Source: Aralia elata
Taxonomy: Eukaryota > Streptophyta > Magnoliopsida > Apiales > Araliaceae
Assembly: GCA_034770075.1 (NCBI GenBank)
Contig: CM068385.1
Coordinates: 76,128,272 to 76,192,271, forward strand
Direction: 5' to 3'
Length of the DNA: 64,000 bases
Part shown: one piece after another, positions 23,287 through 35,038 of the stretch
Position numbering within the stretch: position 1 is the stretch's first letter
How the letters are laid out: each line of letters begins with the position of its first letter
Translations under genes and position numbers: made by a program
Notes under the pieces: generated by a model
What the model was told of the DNA's origin: nothing
The model's input: only the letters and a program-made list of their open reading frames with translations
Databases searched by the model: none

Positions 23287-23976
23287 TTAAATCATCAACT
23301 CTTTCATTTCTACAGGTGCCATCCAATACGGTGGCTTCGATATTGGTGCGGTTCCAGGTACCAAATCGATTACGAACTCAATTTCCCTGTCCGGCGGCAG
23401 TCCCGGAAGCTCTTCGGGGAAGACATCAGTGAAATCCCTCACGATTGGTATTTGACTTATCTCATCCCTGGCCTGACGAGTATCAATTACATGTGCCAAA
23501 TAACACACGCAACCTTTCTTAAGCAGTTTCTTGGTTTGCATCATAGTCAGACAACAAGATTGTCTTGGTGACTTACTACCGTAAAATACCACCTTCGACT
23601 TATTAGGAGTCTTCAGATGTACACATTTCTTCTTACAGTCAATAACTGCTCTGTGAACTGATAGCCAATCCATTCCCAGGATTACATCAAACTCTCCCAG
23701 CCGAATTGGTATCAAATCCACATTGAGCCTAAATCCTCGCAATTCAGCACAACAATTCCTATGGATGCATTCTACGGGGATAGTTTCCTTGTTTGCTACT
23801 TCTACGTTTATAGGGTGTTCTAACTTTTCACGAGGTAAATTTAACTGACTAGCAAATTCTTCGGAAACAAAAGAGCAGGTAGCACCCGAATCGAATAACA
23901 CATATGCATTTATATCATTGATTGGGATGATACCTGACACCACGTCTTTGGATTCCATTGCATCCTGAACAGTCAT
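23287..23976 (-). pseudogene. Tekay copy 2 aspartic protease
   Basis: Active site YVLFDSGATCSFVS and GMDWLS motif as in copy 1. It differs by SVHRAVID, VRDFTDVF and VIDLVPG. The frame offset from the zinc-knuckle frame (188 bp) is the same as in copy 1, so the frame change is ancestral to both. Confidence 0.85.
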
Positions 23977-25106
23977 GTTGAATGTCCGGGCTGTTGGCCT
24001 GTTGGCTTGACTGGTGGTGCCCCGTAGCTCAACCGGTTGTTATTCCCGCTATTGTTGTTGCTCCTGTTGCCACTCCCGACGTCGCCCTTCCTCTTCGGAC
24101 AGTCCTTAATTTGGTGGTCGGGTGTTCCACAAGAGAAACATCCTCCTTTCTGTTTGTTCGGACACTAGGGAACCATGTGCCCCGGTTGTCCACACCGGTA
24201 ACAAACACTTTTCCCTTTCATGCATTCCCCAATGTGGTTTTTCCCACAATTGCTACACCTGCCAGTTTTCCTCGCCTCCCCTCCAGATTGGTTTCCTCTG
24301 GATTTATTGCTCCCGAACGATTGGCTTTCAGTCCATTTGCGCTTATTGGGGTTGCTGCCTCCGCTGCTCCCTGCCTTGGCAGCCTCATGGTTCTTCTTTC
24401 TGTCCTGATTAAATCGGGCTACTGCTTCATTGCCCCCTTCCGAAATGATAGCCCTTTCCAGCAACTCCGAGAAGTTCTTAATCTTCAATATTGCGACTGA
24501 CTTCTGTACCTATGGTTTTAGTCTCAGCTCAAACCTTCTTGCCTTCCTGGCCTCGGTGTCTACCTGGTGTGGGGCAAATCGGGCCAGCTCATTGAACTTC
24601 GCCGCGTACTCTGCGACAGTCATATTTCCCTGTTTCAGTTCCAGAAACTTAGCTTCCATATCTTGCTGTGTGTTCTCCGGGAAATAATTTTCGAAGAACA
24701 ACTCTTTAAATCTTTCCCACGGAATGACTCCCTCACCTGCTCGACCCTTATGGGCCTTCCACCAACAGTTAGCCTCGCCCTTCAGCATGAACGTGGCAAA
24801 TCCTGTCTTTTGTTCCTCGGCCACCCGTGCGACCTCGAAGACCTTTTCTATATCTTCGATCCAGGTCTGTGCTTCGATTGGGTTAAGAGTTCCCTTGAAC
24901 TCGGGTGGTCCGACCAGCTTAAAATCTTTAAAATTTGCCAAATGATGCATTGGCTCGGGTGCTGGTTGGGTCCCTCCAGGTGGCGGCCTTGACTGCATGG
25001 TTTCTGCCAGCATCTCCGCGAACATTCTCATTGGATTGGATTGATTTCCAACCTCACTTTCTGACTCTTCAACCTGCCGGTTACGTGGTCGTCCTCTTGG
25101 CGACAT
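23977..25106 (-). pseudogene. Tekay copy 2 gag
   Basis: ATG at 25106 (MSPRGRPRNR). It has the capsid-type domain, then zinc knuckles, interrupted at 24510-24512 and 24165-24167 exactly as in copy 1. Private differences from copy 1 include EDIEKVF, AGEGVIP and KSRGNQSGG. The plus-strand frames over it are antisense shadows. Confidence 0.87.
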
Positions 25107-25507
25107 GATTTGATAAGAAAAATCGCTGACTTTTACCTATAGTTTTATATTTTACACAATATGACATTACGATCAGCAATCAAGGGTAAAAACATCTATC
25201 AACACATTTAATTCAATTGAAACAACTGCATTTATATTGATATACCACTGTTTTGTTACAAAGACTAAACATGTGGCATACTTCTATAAATGCGCCACTG
25301 TGTGCCCCATCAATCATTAATCATTCCCCTGAGACAAAAGTGGGGAATCCTAACTTTCCATCCCTCAAAACAACAAAAGTTGGGGTTTAACTGCTACCCC
25401 AAACATGAAAACAAATATAGAATTCCACAAGACAAGCATGAATACGTTCCTAATATAACAAAAAGTGAGACTGACTGTACTAAAGACAAAACAACCATCA
25501 TATCACG

Positions 25508-26338
25508 TCACTGAACGTCGTGACGAATCCGTGCCTGCTGACCAAAAGAGAATGCTCCACTCCCGACCCTGCGACGAACAGAGCGATTAGACTCCCCTAT
25601 CTCAGTCCAAGGCCTCCTGTAGGCTGCATCTAAAGCATATCCTAGGTTCTCTATCCTCACTGCTCTGGCCTCCAGCTGGTCCTCTAACTGATCCACCCTT
25701 CTGGCCTCCCTGACCCAGGCCTCTCTGACATGCATCCTTTTAGACACCTCCAGCCCAAACTCAAACCTCATGGCCTCCTGCTTGGCCTTCAGATGGGCGA
25801 TCTGCAGATCCTTCTACTCCTGCCTCTCTCTCAACTCAGCGTTTCGGGCCACTAGCTGATGTAGCAGTGGTCCGATCTGCTGCGCTGAGGACTCGTAATC
25901 CTGCAGCTGTACCTTCGCCACTCCCAACTCATGCTCGAGCTGATATGCTAGGTCTCTATACTGGTCCTCTCTGATCTGGTGGGTCTGATTCTGCTCCTCC
26001 AGATGAGCTATCCAAGCCTCCAGCTCCTCGTTCCTGCTGGTCAGTCCCTCAATGATATCGTCGACAGTGGACCCCATGCCATCAACATAAGCAGGTGGCT
26101 CCTCTCCCTAGGTCTCGGGGTCCTCCTCACTGTCATCCGGGTCTTGACTACCGAATCTCATCACCCTACCTATAACAGGCTCTGGTAGCTCCCTCTGATA
26201 GTCCTCCTCTGAATCGGACTCCTCCGGTGGTACCCCTGGGGCAATAGGAGCATACCCCACCAACTGCTCAGCAACTACTGGTATATCTAGGAATGTCTCC
26301 TCCTCCTGGGTCCCACTAGTCCCTTCCCTGTCAGCCAT
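25508..26338 (-). pseudogene. Pre-gag coiled-coil ORF, copy 2
   Basis: Starts at ATG 26338 (MADREGTSG) with the same length and the same two in-frame TAG codons (26108-26110, 25814-25816) as copy 1. Scattered replacements include DIPVVAEQL for DIPIVVEQL, PPEESDSEEDY for PPEESEPEEDY, and RVGSGAF for RVGGGAF. Apart from the stops the frame stays open, with no indels between copies, and the heptad-rich centre is unchanged. Function unknown, as for copy 1. Confidence 0.75.
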
Positions 26339-26566
26339 CCTACAAACACAGACAGAGATAACAAATATCAGTATCATAATAAAATATGTTCATTGATAGA
26401 ATGAAATGATATTTTATCATGTACAACTCGGCTTGGTAGATTTCCACAATCCACCCCCAAACAAGACCATTACCTGAATCTCCTTGATTCATATCCTAGC
26501 GTACTCAATACGAGTTTAATGCTAAGGTTATAACCTAGGTTTCGCGATCCTAAAGTTTATAACCTA

Positions 26567-26580
26567 TGGCTCTGATACCA
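26567..26580 (-). promoter_or_regulatory. Primer-binding site, initiator-Met tRNA type, copy 2
   Basis: TGGTATCAGAGCCA on the minus strand, three bases from the LTR, identical to the copy 1 site. Confidence 0.88.
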
Positions 26581-26583
26581 ACC

Positions 26584-29500
26584 TGTGACGCCCCCAAATT
26601 CGGATCTCCAAGTACCCGGATCTGGTCATCACGATCCAATACAACCATTCACCTCTAACAACATATGGTAACTAAAATGCGGAATATAATAAACATACGT
26701 TGTTTATTACAAAGGTGTTACTAGTCCCAGAATACAATAACCTTAAACACTTACACAAATCTATACCCTAAATAAATATCAGGGTTTAAATTACATTAAC
26801 AGTAATTAACTACACATAAATTTAAAATCTGCTACATGAAGTCTATTACTTCATCTTTTCTTTCCCTTTGTTCTTCCCTGACATCTCGGGTTTAGCTGCA
26901 ATGAAGTCATGATATAGCAAGGATGAGCAACGAGTTTGCTCAGCAAGTTTAAAGTACAACAATAAGGATATATCATGACGAAAGGGATATAGAAAGAGAT
27001 TTCAACAATAGAATTATCAGAAGCAATAACAATAAATGCTTTTAGAACAATTGGTAGTCAAATAGACTTTGAACAATAACTTCCAAAGGAGTCAATAGCT
27101 AGTTGACCCTCTGGTTACTGGCTACAGAATAAGTACTTGAGGGGATCAGCCTCGCGTACGCTATGTGTATAGCTTTTATAAATTCTCACATACGTGCCTG
27201 ACCGAGACAAGGGTTCAGACTTAATCATGAATAGTTCATAAATTTCGGAACTTTAAATAGATATACGAATTCAAATGCACGAGTGCGAATGTCAATGAAT
27301 ACATAGACGTGGAATAATTTTAAAAATAATTAGACCACTTAAGGCATGCTTGGAGATAAGATTCCAGCTTAAAGAATAACTTGCAATATTATATACCTTT
27401 TCGCACGAATTAAAATAATGCATAAGGTTTAGAAACTTGCTCAATGTAAAAGTTGAGTAAGATAGAACTTGCCTGTTCGCTCAGCTACAGATAAAATTTA
27501 GCTTTAACTAATTGATCTTTAGTGACCTATCATTGGATAAAGTCGATTTATCAATTAATATGGCATAGTTGTATATTGGCACACCTTACTATACCATTTA
27601 TTTGGCAGATAAACAATTTACCAATTACATTTAATTACTATCTAATCATTAGCTAAACAGAAATTAATTTAATGGCCTCTAGCTATTATTTAAAAATAAA
27701 TAATAGTTAATCATGGTTACCTATTATTTGAGTACTCAACTATTCCCCTTATTTGTCTCTAAATATGGGTTAATAATCCTTATTTATTATTTATAAAATA
27801 AATAATAAACTTATTTTGGTTTAAAGACAACAGAAAACAATTGATCACTTATTTAGTTTACTCTTAATTACTATTTACCTTAGGGGTAATTGAGTAATTA
27901 TTAATCTTGTTGCTTAGTTAACATTAATTAAATACTTAATGTATTAATTCTACACACACTCAATTATTATATAATATTAGTTAAATAATCCTTAAGTGTT
28001 TATTATATTTTAAGGCCAAAAATAATTAACTTATAAATCTTACTTATACTTAATCATTATTTCATTAATGATTAAGTAGTTGTTATCCTTATAGCTTTAT
28101 CCATACCCAATTATTATTAATATTAATTAGAAAATAATTAGATATTTATTATCTTTGTTTATTAGGTAGCGTTAAACAATAAATAATTATTAAATACTCG
28201 TTATCCTTATTTATTATAATAATAATTATTTCATTACTTTTATTCATACTTAATTATTATTTAATAATAATTAAATATTTATTAACTTTATTTATTATTT
28301 ATTGATAAATAATAAATAATTAATTTATTAATTTTATTCATACTTAATTATTATTTAATATTAACTAAATAATAATTAAATAACTTAACTCATACTTGAT
28401 TATTAGTTAAGCAATAATCAAATATTTATTTGCTTCATTTATTATTTAAGGACAAATAATAAATAGTTAATTTATTAACCTTGTTCATACTTAATTATTA
28501 TTTAACAATAATTAAGTATGTATTATCTTTATTTATTATCAAATAATAAATAATTATTAACTTCATTTATTATCGAGTAATAACTAACTACCTTTATTTA
28601 TTATTTATTGAAAAATAATAAAAAATTATTTATTAACCTTATTATTTAATATAAATTACATATTTATTAACTTTATTCATTATTTAATGCCGAATAATAA
28701 ATTTATAATTTTTATTTGTACTTAATTATTATTCAACATTAATAGAATAATAACTAAATATTATTAAATATCTATTATCTTTGTTTATCATTTATTGATA
28801 CAAAAATAAATTTACTCATTTATTCATATTTAATTATTATTTAATATTAATCAAATAATAATTAAATATTTATTATCTTTATTTATTATTATATAACAAA
28901 TAATTATTTTATTAACTTTATTTATACCTAATTATTATCTAATATTAATTAGATAAAAATTAAATATTTATTATCTTTATTTATTACTTATTTGATAAAT
29001 AATAAGTAATTAATCCACAAATTAAATAATAATTAACTAACAATTAATTATTTTATTACTTGCTCTATAATAACCTATTTTTGCATAACACAATTATTTG
29101 TAGAACCCATAGTCTTGTTCCCCTATAGGCAGGCTATACTACAACAAAACAATCCCTGTAATCTTAATTCAAACTGTCCAGACCATCACTCACAGTACAT
29201 GAAAAATTTACAAACCCCATTATACAGAACCTAAGTGTGATTTAAGCAATGTGTTTTGACTATTCCCTTCAATATCAACTGGAACTCAAATTGCAATTAA
29301 CAATTATATGGATATAATGCTGATTATCATACCTAAAAGAAACCAAGGTTTGATTTTTATCTGCAACAAGGCTGTCGACAGAAATATTGAACACCAACAT
29401 GAATCACAGCCTTGTTTAGGCATTTCAACAAACATCTTGTGGGCTTAATCTCTATCAATACTGGCATATACATACTATACAAGTTGTACTGCACGAACCT

Positions 29501-30766
29501 TTAAGGTTCATCAACACTAAATTCCCAACAACAAACAACAAACAAAAGTAACACAATTCAATACCAGATTCTTAATCAAGATAAACCAACACAATACAGT
29601 ATTATGAAATCAACCAAGAACAATCCTAATACAATAATCACAACTACTAACCAGAGAAGGAAAATACTTAAAATCTAAATCACAAAATTGTTATAACAGT
29701 TTACTGCTATACCTTGAACTTGATCGAATGGCAATCCTTCTTCTTTTTCCACAATAATCAACGAACCCAGACATTCACCTCTTGTTCACCCGCGTCTGAC
29801 CTCCCCTGTTTTCTCCTCTCTGCGACTTGCTTCTCTTTCTCTAATGCGGACTCACAAAGCTCGGTAGCTGGGCTAGGGTTTGGACGCCCAATTTATAGGA
29901 GAAATTCTACCCGCTCTCTGGGTCTTACCCCAATCGTTCGCACTTTTGACCGTTGGTAGGAAAGAGGCAGCGACTGACGGCTTCCATCATTCCCCAGCTG
30001 GGTTCGGCCGGCACCTCGAGCCGCGTGGTCCCGTCGATCGACTCACTGGATTTCTGGAACCCCTGGTTCGTTTGGTTGTCCTTTGGTCGTTGATATCCTT
30101 CCCCGTTTCGTCCGCTGGTCGCCGGCGCTCGCCTGATGACTCTCCCTTCAGTCAATCACTCACACCCCGTCCGATTGATTGAAAAGCTAGGGCTTGCTTT
30201 GGTTGGATTTGAGGTGAGGGTTAGATAGCTGGTATGACTGAATTGAGAGCTTGAGGTTTTTCCCAAATTGATTTTGCTGCCTTGAAACTCTTCCCAAATG
30301 AAATTGCCGGTTGCCCCAAATTAAAGGAAAACGGATCGACCCGAGTGGACTTTGCCCAACCCGCTGGAAATTAATTTGGGTTTAACCCAATAGTTGGGTC
30401 GGCTGAAATAGAAAGGAGAGATGACCCAATAGGAAAATAAAGAGGTTTTGGGCTCAGCTAAAATTGGTTCGGCCCAGCAGTGAATGGAAAGGAATTTGGG
30501 CCAACCAAAATTAAAAAGATTGGGCCAATTTATTAATTAGGGTTAATACTCCATACTTTTAGTATTTAATTTAAATGATCACTTAATTGCTTAATCGCTT
30601 GAAATATTTATTTATTTATTTATTTATTATTTTTTTTTGGACCACGTATTTATATAATTAAATAATAATACCTACATGGATCCAATTAAATTCGTAAAAT
30701 TAAATAAAACGGATTTCATACATCAAAATAAATTAACACAGTATTTAAAAATTTCTGGACATTACA
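26584..30766 (-). mobile_element. Right LTR (5' LTR of the second internal copy), 4,183 bp
   Basis: TGTGACGCCC...ATTACA followed by the TSD ACCAC. Compared with the other LTRs it lacks about 113 bp at 27170/27171 (junction GTGTAT|AGCTTTT), lacks about 15 bp near 30120, and has an expanded ATTT microsatellite at 30607-30635. It also has many single-base differences in 29200-30250. The predicted TATA is at 29891-29897. Confidence 0.92.
30607..30635. repeat. (ATTT)n microsatellite private to the right LTR
   Basis: Repeated ATTT/TTTA units stand where the other LTR copies have only a T-run. Confidence 0.85.
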
Positions 30767-30771
30767 ACCAC
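30767..30771. repeat. Right target-site duplication ACCAC
   Basis: Identical to 3837-3841. It defines the outer limits of the compound element. Confidence 0.9.
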
Positions 30772-30878
30772 GATCCAATCAATTATCTATCTGGAGCCCA
30801 CCCGACTTGGTCCGAAATTCGTTATCTTCGAATCCGGATTCAACCCTTGCGCTAAATCCGGTCAACCAACTTAAAAGA

Positions 30879-31250
30879 GAAAAATATTAAATATAAATTA
30901 TTAATGAACTATTAACTTTTTTTTTTACTTTGATAATTGTTTTTTTTAATTTTTGTAATTATATAGTTAAACTTTTATTTTTTTCACTTACATTTAACTA
31001 GACACGCAATGTCATAAATTGACGACATGTTCAAGTGGACATGCGGCGTCATAAATTAATGACATGCACCGTTGACTAAGCCAATTATTGCTTATGTGTA
31101 ATTAATTTATGACATGACATGTTCAATTGAACATAAATGAAAAAAATTAAAAATTTAATTACCTAACTGCAAAAATTGAAAATTAGATTACCAAAATGGG
31201 AAAAAAAATCAATAATTCATGGTAATAATTTATATTTAAATAGAAAATAA
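30879..31250. mobile_element. Foldback / MITE-like inverted-repeat element
   Basis: The left arm from about 30879 (GAAAAATATTAAATATAAATTA...) pairs, read in reverse complement, with the right arm ending about 31250 (...TAATTTATATTTAAATAGAAAATA). Similarity runs through T-rich blocks (TTTTTAATTTTTG) to CATTTAACT/CAATTGAAC. Arms are about 120-170 bp and roughly 75% alike by eye. The centre has further inverted ATGTCATAAATT / AATTTATGACAT segments. No ORF. TSD not resolved, so the superfamily is open. Confidence 0.5.
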
Positions 31251-31331
31251 CACATAACTACAAAAATGTCCCTCCAATTTATCTTTCAATTTTAATTTGG
31301 CCTTTTAAGTGACAAAATCTTAGTTGAGATC

Positions 31332-31740
31332 TGATGTAGTGGATGATTCCAGTTCAGAATCGAATTTAGAATAGGATTTAAATTTAGTATTATTCTTATT
31401 TTAATAGTTTCCAATTACTTGTAGGAAAGTTAATTAGTAGTTTAATTATCCATTTCAAAGAAGAATATTAGAGTTATTTATTATTCTTTTTAAAGTAGAA
31501 TAAGAGAGTTATTTATTATCCTTTTAAAAGTATATGTAAAAGAGTACCTAGGCTTATAAATATAGGTTGTCTTGAGACTTCTTATTCATTCAATTTTATA
31601 ATACTACACTTATTGTTTCTCTTCGAGAATTCTCTTTTTTCCTTGTTTTATTAAGGTTAATTCCTACGTCGACATTAGAACGTTATTTAATCTCTACATT
31701 TGTGTTAGTACATTAAACTAACCAAGTTTTCGTTGCGTCA
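31332..31740 (+). mobile_element. Copia-type short LTR remnant
   Basis: A TGATGTAGTGG start, a TATA box (TATAAATA at 31555-31562) and a CA end at 31740 give an about 409-bp LTR. It is followed by a degraded PBS-like stretch TTAGTATCCAAAGCTC. The size and promoter position fit short Copia LTRs. The 5' boundary is inferred, not supported by a TSD. Confidence 0.45.
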
Positions 31741-31801
31741 ATTAGTATCCAAAGCTCGAATATTTATCCTTGGAAGGCATGATCAAGAAAGCAGATAGAA
31801 T
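31741..31801 (+). pseudogene. Copia leader stub cut by the Ogre insertion
   Basis: The decayed PBS is followed by TGGAAGGCATGATCAAGAAAG, a leader-like start. It ends abruptly where the Ogre LTR begins (TGTAGAC at 31802). The rest of that element is not recognisable in this window. Confidence 0.4.
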
Positions 31802-32246
31802 TGTAGACACACAAAATTTGTGTATCTTTTCTCTAATAGTGGCAGGAGGGTAAAAATGTCATTTCACCTCAAAGCCAAGATGTCTAAGCAAAGATTACAA
31901 GGCTCAGAACAAGTATTCGGAGCCTCCACGATGACCTCCAAGCAATAAACCACACAAAGGAAGACGAGTGACTAGTAGACATTTGCAGAAGGATAGGTTT
32001 TTTTCTTTTTCTCTATCTTTTCGAATCCAAAATTGATCAAACTTGATGCCATTGTGTATCTCTCGAAAGGAGATTTTTTAATTGGTATAATATGTTTGCT
32101 AACTCTTCCCGGTTTGAAAGTTATGGACGTTTCAGCATGCCACACGGAAAACCGACGTCACGACACGAAAACCGAGGCAAGTAGGTCTCGCCCTAAGGTG
32201 GACCAGCGGCCAGCCGCAGGTAGACCCGCGACAGGCCTATAATGCC

Positions 32247-32255
32247 TATATAAGG
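32247..32255 (+). promoter_or_regulatory. Ogre LTR TATA box (TATATAAGG)
   Basis: GCCTATATAAGGC sits about 445 bp into the LTR, just upstream of a purine-rich presumed transcript start (AGAGACATTTTTAGAGAG). Confidence 0.6.
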
Positions 32256-33551
32256 CAGTTTTTGCTCATTTTTTAAGAAGAGACATTTTTAGAGAGAAAA
32301 TGTGTTATCTAGAAAGAGAAATAAAGAAAGGAAGAGAGAAACTTCTCTAAATCCAATCTAGATCTAATATTTTTTTTCATCAAAACTTCTACTAATCTAG
32401 AGTCAAGCCTTCCATACAAGCTTAAGGAGGCAGAATCTATCACTCCCAAGGTTAAAGTTCTTATCTTTATACTAGATCTAGCTTAGATCTAGCTTATTTT
32501 GTAAATTGTTGTGCTTGGGCTTTGTTTATTACTAGGTAATTCTTCATTTGAGGCTCTCCTAGCATCCTAGATCATATCTAGAGGTGTTTGGATCCTATTT
32601 TTGGGATTATGGATAGTTAGAGAGGATTTCTCACGGATGAAATCTCCTCCTAATGAGCCGATGATATGCTTTTGGTAATTTATCGATTTTGACTTTGATT
32701 TGACTCCTTTTCACCAATTATTCTTGTTTGAGAGTTGTTTGCTATTGATTTCTCGGTCACCCAAATATCCTAAATTCATATCTAGTGGTAAGGGGATCCC
32801 ACCTTTTGGCCGGTGAGGAATTCTCATGAATAAAATCTCCTTATAGTCAATTTGGGATATATTTCCTATTAGATCTCGATTGCATTATTTTCTAGATTTA
32901 TGGAATCTTAGATCTATGGATTTTGTTTCCTAGATTTTAAGTTCTTTTAATAGATCTCTTCAATACGTAATAGTTCCTCGCGATTTCGATAGTTGGTGAT
33001 ATATGATTCCCTCGATGTAGTTAGCAATATAATTGTGATATTATTGTTTCATTAGGCGATCTATGGATTTAGAGTTTATGGGAGTCATTTCCTAAACTCT
33101 AAACTCTGTTTATGGATCTCGATGTATTGTTTGATGTGATTCCAAATCATATGAGTCTAGGAATGAAGTCAAGGCCCTTAAACATCATGTTTAATGGAAA
33201 TTGATGGTATTTCCACGATGGACATAATCGACGATTGTAATGTTTGCAATCCGATCATTGTAAATGTAATTCGGACCTTAAAACGATATTGAGGGTTCCA
33301 TCCCACGAAAATTGAATTTAAGGCCCCTAATAGTGGATTTTATCATTGCAAGGTGTTTAGAGTTATTTAGATGGCTTACATACCCACGGGTAGCTCCAAG
33401 CCTATCTTCGATGCTTGATTTTAGATTTTGACATGTGAAAATAATTTTTAAATAAAATTGCAAAGATCTTTTAAAATTGAATCAAACTAGGTTATTAGAT
33501 TAATTCTAGGCTAAAATTGGAAGTAATGGAGAGCCTTAATTCCTATTTGAC

Positions 33552-33556
33552 GAAGG
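33552..33556. repeat. TSD GAAGG (left) of solo LTR
   Basis: GAAGG precedes TGATGAG; the identical GAAGG follows at 35034-35038. Confidence 0.85.
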
Positions 33557-35033
33557 TGATGAGTGAGTTTTATACCTATGAATTGAGTATTTTTAGCTTG
33601 ATGAAAATGTGAGTCCTTGGGTATTTTATGTGTTTTATTTGTTTTTATGTAGGATAAGGAAATGAGATCAAAGAAGTGAAAAAGGAAGCTAATTGGTTGA
33701 TTTATAGTAGAAGGCAGGTTGGGCGAGCATGAGTAGACAAGGACAGTGCAACTAGTTGGGGCGCCCAAGCACGACGTACGACAGAGTACGGCGCTGGGGC
33801 ACGGACATCAGTAGATGGGCGTGCAAAGGCGCGAGGAGCAGCAGGCACACGGCAAGCACGTGTAGAAGGTAGGACATTAGCGCAAGCACGCGCGGTAGAG
33901 CTCTAACACCGCAACACTGGGCATTAGTGCCGCAACGTTGGAGAGTTAGAGAGTCAGTGCCGCAATGCTGGTTGTTGGGCATCGCGACACTGGTGTGCGG
34001 GGCATGCCAGGCTTGGGTTGTGCAATCCTAACCAACTTGGGATGTTTCAAGTATTGAGTTGGCTTTGGATACCACTTCTACTAGTTGCATGAAAGGCCTA
34101 TAAATATGCAACCAAAGGCTAATAATAGATAGACATCAAAGCAAGATTGAAACTTAGATTTCTAAGGAGCAAGAAGGAAACACGCAAAGGAAGCAAGATT
34201 TGAAGGCAGAGCTTGGAGAATTGAGGATCATTGCAGATTTTTATCTCTAATCTTTTCCTTTAATTTTTGTGTACTTTGAAGATGTTATTTAATTTGATGA
34301 TGATGTTTTCTTGCTACGCTATGAACTAAATTTTTAATTAAGATTACAATGGAACCCAATGACTAGTTTAAATTACTTTGCTCTCATTTTAATTATTGTT
34401 GATCATATGCAAATCGTTTATCATATTTTATGTTTATTGTTATAATTGCTTGGCTAGTGATTAATTTGATAACCTAGATGAAATTAGAAGATGAATTCTG
34501 TGGTGTATATCTGAATATGATAACATGCGTCTAGATTATTCTTCTTTGGATTGAATAGCATGATTTGTATATGGGATAGGAATATACCTATATGTCATGT
34601 GTAACCATCATGAAAATTTGGACTTAAAGAATCTATTCTAAATTACTTCACATAGAAATATAGTGATTTAATTAGAAAGGATATTTTTATTTAACTATCG
34701 GAAGAGGTTTTATAAATAAATTTTGAATTCTTAGTTAACGATTTGCTATGATTAATTAATTAAGAAGAGAGTAAAGAGATTTAAACGAGGCATTGGGAAA
34801 AATTGTGATCTTAGCATTTAAATCTGGTATCAATCTTTGCTTAGTAATTTAGTTTTAAATAATTAGTTTTATAATCTTAAATCATTTGTTTAAATAAAAT
34901 TGAATTGATATAAAGTTAGTACTTGGTTATTACTAGTAAAAATTCCTCATGGGATCAACACTCTATTTACCATTATATTACTTGTTGATCGTGTATACTT
35001 ACACGTAATTGTCAATTTTGAAATCGGACAACA
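33557..35033 (+). mobile_element. Solo LTR, 1,477 bp, inside the Ogre 5' LTR
   Basis: TGATGAGTG...CGGACAACA with a perfect GAAGG TSD and no internal sequence, so it is a solo LTR left by LTR-LTR recombination. TATA box TATAAATA at 34099-34106 gives plus orientation. The 3' end (CTCATGGGATCAACACTCT...TACTTACACG) resembles ends of Gypsy LTRs that use Asp-type primers, so Athila/Tat-like is possible but not certain. A locally GC-rich block lies at 33720-34010. Confidence 0.85.
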
Positions 35034-35038
35034 GAAGG

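Larger units (their letters stand above)
3842..30766 (-). mobile_element. Compound Tekay/Del-like Gypsy element, LTR-internal-LTR-internal-LTR with one TSD
   Basis: Order on the plus strand: LTR 3842-8127, internal 8128-14203, hybrid LTR 14204-20507, internal 20508-26583, LTR 26584-30766. The two internal regions are both 6,076 bp and nearly identical. Each has a PPT, gag-pol on the minus strand, a pre-gag coiled-coil ORF and an initiator-Met-type PBS. Only the outermost LTR ends carry the 5-bp TSD (ACCAC), so both copies descend from one insertion. Tekay/Del assignment rests on LTRs of more than 4 kb, the initiator-Met PBS, the domain order PR-RT-RH-IN and the chromodomain-like integrase tail. 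All coding frames are broken, so the element is not autonomous now. Confidence 0.9.
31802..33556 (+). mobile_element. Ogre 5' LTR, first part
   Basis: Starts TGTAGACAC and has a clear promoter. It is interrupted at 33556 by a solo LTR flanked by GAAGG, and resumes at 35039. The total LTR is about 2.5 kb. Confidence 0.7.

Noticed and set aside
33752..33982. 76-codon minus-strand frame in the solo LTR, Cys/Leu-rich
   Set aside because: Lies in a locally GC-rich LTR block with short repeats. No homology recognised and the LTR is a non-coding solo LTR.
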